Assembly (NCBI GenBank): GCA_002718455.1 | Contig: PBER01000010.1 | Coordinates: forward strand, 26,016 to 90,015 | Length of the DNA: 64,000 nt | Origin: Chloroflexota bacterium | GTDB taxonomy: Bacteria; Chloroflexota; Dehalococcoidia; Lucifugimonadales; Lucifugimonadaceae | Direction of reading: 5' to 3' | Shown here: positions 28,291-37,819 of the stretch, piece after piece | Layout: the number at the start of each line of letters is the position of its first letter | How positions within the stretch are numbered: the stretch's first letter is position 1 | The notes under the pieces: generated by a model | The model's database searches: none | The model's input: the letters and a program-made list of their open reading frames with translations, nothing else | What the model was told of the DNA's origin: nothing | Program-made: the position numbers and the translations under genes

Positions 28291-29454
28291 ATGAAATTAT
28301 CATCAAGACAATCTAGATTGGGTACAGAAACAGCTTTTGAAACGTTAGCAAAAGCGAAAAAGCTTGAAGCTCAAGGAAAAAATATAGTACATCTTGAAAT
28401 AGGTGAACCTGATTTTGATAGCCCTTCATATGTTATTGATGCAGCTAAAGAAGCTTTAGATCAAGGATTTACTCATTATGGCCCATCAGCTGGTCAACCA
28501 GAGTTAAGAAATGCAATTGCTATTCATCAAGGAGAATTCAATGGATATTCAATTTCACCAGAAAATGTTATAGTTACCCCAGGAGGGAAACCTGTGATGT
28601 TTTTTTCTTTGTTGGCGTTAATTGAAGAGGGAGATGAAGTAATATATCCGAACCCAGGATTTCCTATTTATGAATCAATGATTAATTACTCAGGTGGCAC
28701 ACCAATTCCTATGAAATTGGAAGAAGCAAAAGACTTCAATGCAAATATCGATGATTTGAAAAAATTGATTACAGATAAAACAAAAATGATGATTATAAAT
28801 TCTCCTAATAATCCTTGTGGATCAGTGACTACTAAGGATGATTTGGAACAAATTGCTGAGATAGCAATAGAAAATAATATTATAGTTCTTTCTGATGAAA
28901 TTTATAAAGATATGTATTACGAAGGAGAACATTATTCCATAACAAAATTTAATGGAATGAAAGAACGGACAATCATCCTTGATGGATTTTCTAAAAGTTA
29001 TGCCATGACCGGTTGGAGATTGGGGTATGGCATTTTTCCGGACTTTTTAGTTGAAGACATAACCAAATTAATGACAAATTCTGTTTCTTGTACTTCTGTT
29101 TTTAGTCAAATGGCTGCTATAGCTGCTCTAGAGGGATCCAGGGAATTCACTATAAACATGATGGAAAAATTTAAGATAAGAAGAGATATTATTGTTAATG
29201 GTTTGAATTCCATTGAAGGAGTAACTTGTAGAACTCCATTAGGTGCTTTTTATGCTTTCCCAAATATTTCCGGAACAGGATTGTCAAGTTCTGATTTCGC
29301 TGATATAGCATTAAATGAATATGGTGTAGCCTTATTGTCGGGTACTGCTTTTGGTGAATATGGAGATGATTACATTAGAATTTCTTTTGCAAATTCTGAG
29401 GAAAATCTTCTAAAAGCGATTGATAGATTAAACGATATGATAAAAAAACTATAA
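28291..29454 (+). CDS. Class I/II pyridoxal-phosphate aminotransferase (aspartate aminotransferase family)
   Basis: LEIGEPDFDSP, INSPNNPCGSV, LSDEIYKDMYY, LDGFSKSYAMTGWRLGYG. Confidence 0.92.
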   Translation: MKLSSRQSRLGTETAFETLAKAKKLEAQGKNIVHLEIGEPDFDSPSYVIDAAKEALDQGFTHYGPSAGQPELRNAIAIHQGEFNGYSISPENVIVTPGGKPVMFFSLLALIEEGDEVIYPNPGFPIYESMINYSGGTPIPMKLEEAKDFNANIDDLKKLITDKTKMMIINSPNNPCGSVTTKDDLEQIAEIAIENNIIVLSDEIYKDMYYEGEHYSITKFNGMKERTIILDGFSKSYAMTGWRLGYGIFPDFLVEDITKLMTNSVSCTSVFSQMAAIAALEGSREFTINMMEKFKIRRDIIVNGLNSIEGVTCRTPLGAFYAFPNISGTGLSSSDFADIALNEYGVALLSGTAFGEYGDDYIRISFANSEENLLKAIDRLNDMIKKL

Positions 29455-30420
29455 GATATTTATATCCAAAAATACTCCTTTGCCCCGCGAAGTTTTTATT
29501 ATATCCAAGTTGTTAGTCAAATTGTTTGCTTTTTCTCTTATCCTGAATATGTGAAGTCTCATAGCTGACTTATTTATATTTTGATTGTCGGGCCAAAGTA
29601 TTTTTTCTATTTCTTCATATAATAAAACCTGTCCATTTTTTTGGATTAGATTTTTTATTATGAGATACTCAGAATTAGATAAAGAAATTTCCTTATCTTT
29701 AAATTTTAGTAACTCCAAATTATCGTCTAGTTCAAAAAAAGAAGCTTCTTCTGAATTTTTTTGATTATTTGAAAAAACATTGCTAAAAGCAATATTATCT
29801 TTATTTGTTTCTAAGTTTCCTGATTTTATTCTGTTATAAAAAGAAATCAATTTACCTATTGATTCTAATTTATATTCGAGTAATTTAAATTCTTGATGCC
29901 CATCAAAGAAAACATAAACACAAGCATTAGTTTCCAGTCGATTGAGCATTGGTATTGCAATAACATATTTGAATTTAATTTCACTGAACCAATTGGGAAA
30001 TAAATCACTGTCTTTAATTTTGTCATATATTTTAGAATTACCAGTAGAGCCTGTAATAATTGCTAACGTATTATCTTGATTGAATTCAGAATTGAAAGAC
30101 TCCAAATTTAGTTCTTCAGAGCTACTAAAAGTTTTTGGTTTAAAAGACCCATTCATTTTGTCCATTTCAGTTATTATTACACATTCGCTATTAGATATAA
30201 TTCTTATAGAATTACATAAATCTTTATGATTACTTGTTTCTTTGTTCAGGAAATCAATACCATCAATTATTCTAGTTTTCTCATTAAGATCAATAATTCT
30301 ATTTTTTAAATAATCATTTTCTTTAGAGAATTTAATAGATTGATTTCTGAAAAATAAAAAACCAATAATAAACAAAATAAGTAAAGAAGCTAAGAATGTA
30401 ATGACTGAAATTATAAGCAT
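29449..30420 (-). CDS. Membrane-anchored transcriptional regulator: N-terminal TM, GAF-like middle, C-terminal OmpR-type winged helix
   Basis: TM ISVITFLASLLILFIIGFLFF; C-terminal ISLSNSEYLIIKNLIQKNGQVLLYEEIEKILWPD...MRLHIFRIREKANN...IKTSRGKGVFL matches trans_reg_C. The GAF assignment is weak. Confidence 0.7.
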   Translation of the reverse strand: MLIISVITFLASLLILFIIGFLFFRNQSIKFSKENDYLKNRIIDLNEKTRIIDGIDFLNKETSNHKDLCNSIRIISNSECVIITEMDKMNGSFKPKTFSSSEELNLESFNSEFNQDNTLAIITGSTGNSKIYDKIKDSDLFPNWFSEIKFKYVIAIPMLNRLETNACVYVFFDGHQEFKLLEYKLESIGKLISFYNRIKSGNLETNKDNIAFSNVFSNNQKNSEEASFFELDDNLELLKFKDKEISLSNSEYLIIKNLIQKNGQVLLYEEIEKILWPDNQNINKSAMRLHIFRIREKANNLTNNLDIIKTSRGKGVFLDINIL

Positions 30421-30471
30421 AATATTTTTTTCTATACGCTTATTTTATTTGAATTTGAAATTTATTATCTA

Positions 30472-31284
30472 CTAAGATTTAATATCTCTTTGATAGAAAA
30501 CGTAAAGTCCTATAATAAAACTTATTATAATCAATAATGAAATTACCAATATGTGAAGAGAATTTACACCATTTTGTATTACAGCATTACTATTATAGTA
30601 ATAGTGCAGAGCAATATACCTAGTAAAATCTAATTTATCTACAACAGTGTATATGGAATCAAATACATATCCAGTAATCGCAATAAAAGCAGTAATAGAT
30701 GCTGCTATAGATCTTTTACCTGTAATGGCTCCAATAGAAAACGAAATTGATCCAGTACACAACCCAAAACTAAATAAAGCAATTGCTGCATAGAGAAGGT
30801 TTATCAAACTAATATCAAAATTGAAGACTAATGACCCAATTCCAAGTGTTATTGCAAAAATTATGGCCAATAATAAAATACAAAAAACAAGTGCTAAGTA
30901 TTTTTCTATATAAAATCTAGTTCTAGAGATTGATAAAGTTAAAATTTGGTCTATTGTTTTATTCCCTTCTTCTGTTGCTATTGATGATGAGCCTATGGTT
31001 ATACCAAAAGCTCCAATAATTAAGGGTCCAATAAGATGCATGAATTCTCCATTTAAAAATCCAGTAACCGATAAATCATCTCCAAATCCGGCGATTGCTT
31101 TTACAGCATCGGGGAATAAATCTAACATTTGTCCAAATGTGTCTGAAAACAAGGTCCAAAAATACGTCAATAATAGAGTATATGCAACTGCTCCTAAGCA
31201 GAAAGAGATTATTTTTTTTCGGTTTTGATAAATATCGTTTCTTAGAATATACATTTTTTTAGAAATACTCCAATAAAGTTTCAT
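30472..31284 (-). CDS. ABC-2 type transporter permease
   Basis: About 6 TM segments; overlaps the ATPase gene upstream. Confidence 0.82.
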   Translation of the reverse strand: MKLYWSISKKMYILRNDIYQNRKKIISFCLGAVAYTLLLTYFWTLFSDTFGQMLDLFPDAVKAIAGFGDDLSVTGFLNGEFMHLIGPLIIGAFGITIGSSSIATEEGNKTIDQILTLSISRTRFYIEKYLALVFCILLLAIIFAITLGIGSLVFNFDISLINLLYAAIALFSFGLCTGSISFSIGAITGKRSIAASITAFIAITGYVFDSIYTVVDKLDFTRYIALHYYYNSNAVIQNGVNSLHILVISLLIIISFIIGLYVFYQRDIKS

Positions 31285-32134
31285 TTAGATCGGAAGTATC
31301 AGAATAGAGTTGTTCAATTTTATATTTTGATAAAAATTGAACAAAATCGTTCATTGATCCTACTATGTAAAAAATAAATTCATTTTCATTTCTAATATAG
31401 TTTTTTATTGCTTTGTTTTTTTTGATATCTTGTATTTTGGGGGATTCAACAAATGTAACGGTTATTTTTGTTAAAGACTTTCTGTTTAATTCTTCTTTAC
31501 TTTGTGAAGCAACTACTGATCCTTCTTTGATAATAGTGACTCGATCGCAAGTATTTTGAATTTCTAATAAATCGTGAGAAGACAGTAGGATAGTAGATCC
31601 TGATTGTTTTTCTTCTTCTAAAAGTTTACGAAACTCTCTTTGAAGGTTTGGGTCTAATCCACCTGTAGGTTCGTCAAGAATTAATAATTTGGGGCTTTTC
31701 ATAAATGCTTGAACTATACCTACTTTTTGTTTATTTCCTTTAGATAAATCTGCTATTTTTCTGTTAAAATCTAGATCAAATCTATTAGAAAGGTCTTCGT
31801 ATCTTTTGGATTTACTGTTTTCTAATCTAAGAAGATATTTGAAATAATCTATGGATCTCATGTTTTCATATGATCTGAAATCGCCTGAAAGGTATGATAT
31901 GTCTTTCCTTTGAATATGATTATTTTTTTTTATTTTTTCTCCCATGATATACATATCCCCGGAAGTTACATTTGTTAACCCTAAAAGACATCTCATAGCT
32001 GTGGTTTTACCAGCTCCATTTGCTCCTAGTAGTCCATGAACTTCCCCTTCTAATACTGAGAAATCTATTTCATTTAGAGCAGTTAAATCTCCAAATTTTT
32101 TTGTTAATTTTTCTACTTTTATCACTGTAGTCAT
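31259..32134 (-). CDS. ABC transporter ATP-binding protein
   Basis: GLLGANGAGKTTAMRCLLGL, LSKGNKQKVGIVQAF, LLILDEPTGGLDP. Confidence 0.93.
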   Translation of the reverse strand: MTTVIKVEKLTKKFGDLTALNEIDFSVLEGEVHGLLGANGAGKTTAMRCLLGLTNVTSGDMYIMGEKIKKNNHIQRKDISYLSGDFRSYENMRSIDYFKYLLRLENSKSKRYEDLSNRFDLDFNRKIADLSKGNKQKVGIVQAFMKSPKLLILDEPTGGLDPNLQREFRKLLEEEKQSGSTILLSSHDLLEIQNTCDRVTIIKEGSVVASQSKEELNRKSLTKITVTFVESPKIQDIKKNKAIKNYIRNENEFIFYIVGSMNDFVQFLSKYKIEQLYSDTSDLNETLLEYF

Positions 32135-32146
32135 ATGTAATTATTA

Positions 32147-32911
32147 CTAAATAGTTTTTGAATACATTTCAACGGATTCATCATTAAAATCAGCATTTGT
32201 AAATACTTTTTGAACATCATCTAAGTCTTCTAATTCGTCTAGTAATTTTAATGTTTGACTTGATTGATTTTTGTCTAAACTAACAGTTGAATTAGGGACT
32301 AGAGCTAATTCTGCTTTATCAATTGTAACGGAATCATTTTTTTGAATCTCTTTCTGAATATTTGAAAGATTCGTATAAGAACAAGTTATTTCTATGATTT
32401 TATCTAAAATATCAAAATCTTCTGCACCTTGATCAATAGTATCCAATGCAATAAGCTCTGGGTCTCCATCTGATATGGTCATTACAATCTGACCTTTTTG
32501 TTCAAAGTTCCATGATACCGCCCCGGTGGTTGCAAAAGTCCCTCCCGCCCGAGTTATAGTAGATCTTACACTTGCTGCAGATCTATTTTTATTATCAGTA
32601 AGAGTTTGAATTATGATTCCTACTCCTCCTGGACCAATTCCTTCATAGGTGATTTCTTCAAAACTATCTGCTCCACCTGCATTATTTCCTGAACCTTTAG
32701 CAATGGCTCTATCGATATTATCCTTTGGCATATTTTGAGATTTGGCATTATCAATTGCTAATCTTAATCTGAAATTCAATTCAGGATCTGAGTCTCCGCT
32801 TTTAGCTGCAACGGTTATTTCTCTTGATAGCTTAGTAAACAAAACACCTTTTCTTGCGTCTTGAATACCTTTCTTATGTTTTATGGTGCTCCATTTTGAA
32901 TGCCCAGACAT
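32147..32911 (-). CDS. yebC: YebC/PmpR family regulatory/translation protein
   Basis: MSGHSKWSTIKHKKGIQDARKGVLFTKL; YEGIGPGGVGIIIQTLTDNKNRS. Confidence 0.96.
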   Translation of the reverse strand: MSGHSKWSTIKHKKGIQDARKGVLFTKLSREITVAAKSGDSDPELNFRLRLAIDNAKSQNMPKDNIDRAIAKGSGNNAGGADSFEEITYEGIGPGGVGIIIQTLTDNKNRSAASVRSTITRAGGTFATTGAVSWNFEQKGQIVMTISDGDPELIALDTIDQGAEDFDILDKIIEITCSYTNLSNIQKEIQKNDSVTIDKAELALVPNSTVSLDKNQSSQTLKLLDELEDLDDVQKVFTNADFNDESVEMYSKTI

Positions 32912-32925
32912 AATATTTTCTCTAT

Positions 32926-33180
32926 TTACAAAATTTCCAGCATTATTTTAGTATTTTTTTTTGTTGATGCTAGTTTTAATATGTTTCTTATAGATTTAGC
33001 AACTTTCCCGTTTTTTCCTATTATCTTACCTTTGTCACTTTCGTCTACTGTCAATTTAATTATTGTTTTATTATCTTCATCAAAAGATTCAACATGAATT
33101 TGATCCTTTATTTCGACTAGACAACTTGCTATATACTCAACTAACTCTTCTGGATTGGTTGGATTACTATTTTTTCCCAT
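32926..33180 (-). CDS. khpA: KH-domain RNA-binding protein (KhpA-like)
   Basis: LVEYIASCLVE, VDESDKGKIIGKNGKVAKSIRNIL; follows rpsP. Confidence 0.92.
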   Translation of the reverse strand: MGKNSNPTNPEELVEYIASCLVEIKDQIHVESFDEDNKTIIKLTVDESDKGKIIGKNGKVAKSIRNILKLASTKKNTKIMLEIL

Positions 33181-33433
33181 TTTTTTTCTCTTTTATGGCA
33201 ATTCCTTTGGTCTTCATTAAGCTATAAACTGATTCTGAAGGTTGTGCTCCGTTGTTAATCCATTTAAATATTTTTTCTTCATCAATTGTAATGTCGGGAG
33301 GATCTTGCAAAGGATCATAAGTGCCTATCAAATCTATATACTTACCATTCCTTGGAGCCCTTTGATCGGCAACCACTATTCTGTAGAAAGGTTTTCCTCT
33401 ACTTCCCATTCTTCTAAGTCTAATTCTGACCAT
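33167..33433 (-). CDS. rpsP: 30S ribosomal protein S16
   Basis: MVRIRLRRMGSRGKPFYRIVVADQRAPRNGKYIDLIGTYDP. Confidence 0.97.
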   Translation of the reverse strand: MVRIRLRRMGSRGKPFYRIVVADQRAPRNGKYIDLIGTYDPLQDPPDITIDEEKIFKWINNGAQPSESVYSLMKTKGIAIKEKKNGKK

Positions 33434-33468
33434 TTAAATATGCCTTGTAGTTTGTTAACAAATTAATT

Positions 33469-34158
33469 TTACTCTACTTTATTGTCATTTATCCACACAG
33501 TTCCGTCTGAAAAAAATTCTTTTTTCCAAATAGGGACTGTTTTTTTTAATTCATCAACAAAAAATTTTGAAGATTCAAAAGCCTCTTTGCGGTGTTTACT
33601 TCTAATAATCAAAATCATACTTATTTCTCCAGGATATACATAACCTGTTCTATGGATCACTATTACATTATCAATTGACCATTTATCTTTGATTACTAAA
33701 ATAATTTGTTCAATTTCATTTTTGGCCATTTCTTCATATGATTCATAAAAAAGTTTTTCTACTTTTTTATTTTGATTGAATTCCCGAGTAACCCCATAAA
33801 ATGTGACTATAGAACCGTTGATTGAATCAATGTTTTGTGGAACAAATTCTTCAGCCAAAATTTTCTTTTTTGTAATAATTATGTTGTCTTTGATTGTTAT
33901 GTTGTTTCCTTTTCCGCCACTAACTGGTGGAATGATTGCTATTTCGTCTCCATCAAAAACCTCAGTATCCAAAGTGCAGTACTCCATATTTTTTGCATAC
34001 ATATAGTTTTTCCTATTTAATATTTCTATATTGTGTTCTTCTGCTATTAATTCAAGTATTTCTTTAATAGTTCTCACACCTTTAAATGAGACATTTAATT
34101 CATTCATCCCAATATCATCTTTGATTTTAGCAAAAAACTTTATTTTAATATTTGTCAT
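33469..34158 (-). CDS. MoaD-MoaE fusion (molybdopterin synthase)
   Basis: N-terminal ubiquitin-like MoaD ending PPVSGG at 33913..33918, then MoaE: GSIVTFYGVTREFNQ, VIHRTGYVYPGEISM, SKHRKEAFESSKFFVDELKKTVPIWKKE. Confidence 0.88.
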   Translation of the reverse strand: MTNIKIKFFAKIKDDIGMNELNVSFKGVRTIKEILELIAEEHNIEILNRKNYMYAKNMEYCTLDTEVFDGDEIAIIPPVSGGKGNNITIKDNIIITKKKILAEEFVPQNIDSINGSIVTFYGVTREFNQNKKVEKLFYESYEEMAKNEIEQIILVIKDKWSIDNVIVIHRTGYVYPGEISMILIIRSKHRKEAFESSKFFVDELKKTVPIWKKEFFSDGTVWINDNKVE

Positions 34159-34212
34159 TTGTTAGGTTCTTAGTTTTCATTTATAGTAAAATTATATTCT
34201 AGTTACATAAAA

Positions 34213-34301
34213 GGGGAGATCGCATAGAGGCCTAGTGCACCCGCCTGCTAAGTGGGAGGGGTTTACGCCCCACGCGGGTTCGAATCCCGCTCTCCCCGCC
34301 A
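34213..34301 (+). tRNA. tRNA-Ser (anticodon GCT), CCA encoded
   Basis: Acceptor GGGGAGA/TCTCCCC, anticodon arm CCCGC-CTGCTAA-GTGGG, long variable arm GGGG-TTTAC-GCCCC, T arm GCGGG-TTCGAAT-CCCGC, 3' GCCA. Confidence 0.95.
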
Positions 34302-34349
34302 TAAATTTGTTTTATACTTTAAAGTCTACAGACTTTTGAGAAATAGGAA

Positions 34350-35645
34350 ATGCTTGTAAATAAAAGTGAAATAGAGTCTTATCATATCTGGACTGTCGGA
34401 TGTCAAATGAATGTTGCGGATTCACAAAGAGTTGATGTAGGTCTAAATAAGTTAGGTCTTATAAAAGAAAGTAATATTGAAAATGCTAATATTATTGTTC
34501 TTAATACTTGCGTGGTTAGACAATCTGCGGAAGATACAGCCACAGGATTATTAGGGAAATTATTAAAGTTTAAAAATAATGATAAGCGTTATATATGTGT
34601 TACGGGATGTATGGTTGAGTCCAATACAAAAAACCTAAGTCAAAGATTTCCTCAAGTTGATTTATGGGCTAAACCTCAAGAAACTTCAAAAATAATAGAA
34701 AACATAGCGGATTATTTAAATCTTTCATCTGAAGGATGTGTTGAAAACCTTATTCCAAAAAGATCTAACTATACAGAATTTGTTCCTATAGTTCAAGGGT
34801 GTGATAAATTTTGCACGTTTTGTGTTATTCCTTACAGAAGAGGTAGAGAAGTAAGTCGAACAATTGATGAAATAATATTTGAAATAGAAACTTTGGCTAA
34901 TAATGGGACATTAGAAGTTACTTTATTAGGACAGAACGTTGATTCTTATGGACACGATTTGAATCCAAAAGTAGATCTGTCAGATTTATTAATCGAAGTG
35001 GAAAAAATCCCAATGATTAAAAGAATAAGATTTTTAACTTCTCATCCCAACGATATGTCAATAAAATTATTAGAAACCATAGGTTCTTTAGATAAAATCT
35101 GCGAATCAGTAAATCTTCCATTTCAATCTGGTTCAGATAGGATATTAGCAAATATGAGAAGAGGATATACAAGAGATCAATACTTATCAAAAATTGATCA
35201 AATAAAACTCATTTTACCTAACAGTACGATCACTACTGATCTTATTGTTGGATTTCCTGGTGAAAAAGAAGAAGATTTTGAAGATTCAATTGATATTTTG
35301 AAGAAAGTTAAATTTGATAAGGTACATGTTGCAGCATATTCTGAAAGAAAGGGAACTTATGCTTTCCGAAAAATAGATGATAATATACCAGTTAACATAA
35401 AAAGATTAAGGTTAAATAAAGTTAATAGATTACAAGAAGAAATCCAACTTGAATTAAATAATAAATATTTAAATAGTGTCTATAAGATTTTGATAGATGG
35501 AAAAACCAAAGATAGATTTTATGGAAGAACATTGGGTGATAAATTGGTTTATATTAAAGATATAAATGCATCTGATTTAGGAAGCATCATAGAAACAGAG
35601 ATTAATGAAGTTTCACCTTATTCATTAAGTGGTAGTAAAATTTAA
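34350..35645 (+). CDS. miaB: tRNA-2-methylthio-N6-dimethylallyladenosine synthase MiaB
   Basis: TVGCQMNVADS, VQGCDKFCTFCVIPYRRGRE radical-SAM CxxxCxxC, LPFQSGSDRILANMRRGYTRD. Confidence 0.93.
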   Translation: MLVNKSEIESYHIWTVGCQMNVADSQRVDVGLNKLGLIKESNIENANIIVLNTCVVRQSAEDTATGLLGKLLKFKNNDKRYICVTGCMVESNTKNLSQRFPQVDLWAKPQETSKIIENIADYLNLSSEGCVENLIPKRSNYTEFVPIVQGCDKFCTFCVIPYRRGREVSRTIDEIIFEIETLANNGTLEVTLLGQNVDSYGHDLNPKVDLSDLLIEVEKIPMIKRIRFLTSHPNDMSIKLLETIGSLDKICESVNLPFQSGSDRILANMRRGYTRDQYLSKIDQIKLILPNSTITTDLIVGFPGEKEEDFEDSIDILKKVKFDKVHVAAYSERKGTYAFRKIDDNIPVNIKRLRLNKVNRLQEEIQLELNNKYLNSVYKILIDGKTKDRFYGRTLGDKLVYIKDINASDLGSIIETEINEVSPYSLSGSKI

Positions 35646-35739
35646 TAAATTTTCTTTTTTACAAAAATAAATGTACAATAAAATACTTAAAATATCTAAA
35701 AAAATTATTATACTTACATATCTTATATAATAAAAATAA

Positions 35740-36957
35740 ATGGTTATAAAATCTAGCAATAAAATAGAAATACCTATAACAGAATTAGAGCAGTCTGCAT
35801 TTTGTCAAGATGGATCTAATTATAGAACACGTACACTAGAAGAGGAATTTAAATCGGGTGTTCGTTGGCAAAAAATACCTACAAGATATCTAAAACTTTC
35901 TCCAGAAGAAATTCAGGATTCAATAGCTGAAATAAAAAACTCATTGAAAAATCGAATCGTAGTATTGGGTCATCATTACCAAAGAGAAGACGTCATAAAA
36001 TATTCTGATATTCAAGGCGATTCATTCTTATTGTCAAAATTGGCAAGTGAAATGCAAAATTCAGAAATAATAATTTTTTGTGGAGTTCATTTTATGGCTG
36101 AAACTGCGGAAATCTTATCAAATGACAACCAAAAAGTTATTTTGCCAAATATGGCCGCAGGATGTTCAATGGCAGATATGGCAAGTTTTACTCAAGTTAA
36201 GGAATCATGGGTACAATTAACCTCTCAGTTGCAATCGAAGTCAGTAAAGAAGCCAATTATTCCAATTACTTATATGAATAGTACAGCATCAATAAAAGCT
36301 CATTGTGGTAAAAATGATGGAATTGTTTGCACGTCATCAAATGCATATAAAGCATTCGATTGGGCATTTAAAAAAGGAGAGAAAATTTTGTTTCTTCCTG
36401 ATCAACATTTGGGAAGAAATACTGCATATGATTATGGAATAAAAGAAGAAGAAATTTCTATATGGGACCCTTATGTTCCAAACGGAGGATTATCAGATCT
36501 TCAATTGTCTAACTCTAAGGTAATACTGTGGAAGGGACATTGTTCAGTTCATACTAGATTTACCGTTCAACAAATAGAATCTGCAAAAATAAAATTTCCA
36601 GATGTAAATATTTTAGTTCATCCTGAATGTACAAACGAAGTAGTATCAATGGCTGATTTTGTAGGTTCAACTGAATATATAAAAAATACTATAGATAATG
36701 CCCCTGCAAAATCTAAATGGGCTATTGGCACAGAGATTAATTTAGTTAAAAGATTAGCAAATACAAACAAGGATAAAAATATTTTTTGTTTAGATGATAT
36801 GATTTGTCCATGTTCAACAATGTATAGAGTTCACCCAGCATACCTATTATGGGTACTAGAAGGATTGGTTGCTGGTTATGTTATAAATCAAATAAAAGTA
36901 GAAGAAGAAGTAAAAGATTATGCAAAAATTGCTCTTCAAAGAATGTTAGATTTATAA
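35740..36957 (+). CDS. nadA: Quinolinate synthase A
   Basis: VVLGHHYQREDVIKYSDIQGDS, ILVHPECTNEVVSMADFVGST, MICPCSTMYRVHPAYLLW. Confidence 0.95.
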   Translation: MVIKSSNKIEIPITELEQSAFCQDGSNYRTRTLEEEFKSGVRWQKIPTRYLKLSPEEIQDSIAEIKNSLKNRIVVLGHHYQREDVIKYSDIQGDSFLLSKLASEMQNSEIIIFCGVHFMAETAEILSNDNQKVILPNMAAGCSMADMASFTQVKESWVQLTSQLQSKSVKKPIIPITYMNSTASIKAHCGKNDGIVCTSSNAYKAFDWAFKKGEKILFLPDQHLGRNTAYDYGIKEEEISIWDPYVPNGGLSDLQLSNSKVILWKGHCSVHTRFTVQQIESAKIKFPDVNILVHPECTNEVVSMADFVGSTEYIKNTIDNAPAKSKWAIGTEINLVKRLANTNKDKNIFCLDDMICPCSTMYRVHPAYLLWVLEGLVAGYVINQIKVEEEVKDYAKIALQRMLDL

Positions 36958-36973
36958 AATAAAGGATATTCCA

Positions 36974-37819
36974 ATAAATAACTCAAACATTCTAAATTTA
37001 GATACTATAATAGACTTGGCTATCGAAGAAGATCTACATTTAGGGGACATAACTACAGAGAGTTTGAATCTTAATTCAGAAAACGTGTCTTGCAAAATAG
37101 TATCAAAGGCTAAAGGAATTTTATCAGGCAATGGGGTTGCAAGTAGAGTTTTCAAGAAAATTGATGAATCGATTGAATATACAGAACAAACAAAAGATTC
37201 AGAAACTCTAAATAATGGAACTGTAATCGCAAACATATTTGGAGATAAAAACTCCATACTCACAGCGGAGCGTACTGCATTAAATTTTCTTCAGAGAATG
37301 TCAGGCGTAGCATCAATAACAAATGAATATGTAAATTTAGTAAAAAATATTTCTATATTTGATACAAGAAAAACCATACCTGGATGGCGTACTTTAGATA
37401 AATATGCAGTTAAATGTGGCGGAGGAAATAATCATAGAATGAATTTAGGTGATGGCTTATTAATTAAAGATAATCATATTTCAGCTGCTAATAAACAAGG
37501 GATATCGATAAAAGAATTAGTGGAAAAATCAAGAAATAATTCTCCTAAAAATTTGAAAATAGAAATCGAAGTTGACCGCTTAGATTTACTTAAAGAAGTT
37601 GTTGATACAAATATTGACATTATCATGTTAGATAATATGACTGATAAAATGATACAAAAATCAATCGAGATTATAAGAGGTAGAAAAATTATAGAAGTTT
37701 CTGGAAATGTTGATAAAGAAAGAATAGCCGAGCTTGACAACATTATAGGCATTGATATTGTATCAATAGGTAAAATTACTCATTCTGCAAAAGCCTTGGA
37801 TATATCTTTGATTATCTAG
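36974..37819 (+). CDS. nadC: Nicotinate-nucleotide pyrophosphorylase; proposed ATA start at 36974
   Basis: EEDLHLGDITTES, ERTALNFLQRMSGVAS, DTRKTIPGWRTLDKYAVKCGGGNNHRMNLGDGLLIKDNH. Frame extends upstream of the listed TTG start. Confidence 0.93.
   Translation: MNNSNILNLDTIIDLAIEEDLHLGDITTESLNLNSENVSCKIVSKAKGILSGNGVASRVFKKIDESIEYTEQTKDSETLNNGTVIANIFGDKNSILTAERTALNFLQRMSGVASITNEYVNLVKNISIFDTRKTIPGWRTLDKYAVKCGGGNNHRMNLGDGLLIKDNHISAANKQGISIKELVEKSRNNSPKNLKIEIEVDRLDLLKEVVDTNIDIIMLDNMTDKMIQKSIEIIRGRKIIEVSGNVDKERIAELDNIIGIDIVSIGKITHSAKALDISLII

Noticed and set aside
34213-34349. Functional link between tRNA-Ser(GCT) and downstream miaB
   Set aside because: MiaB acts on A37 of tRNAs reading UNN codons, and tRNA-Ser(GCT) reads AGY, so adjacency is probably incidental.
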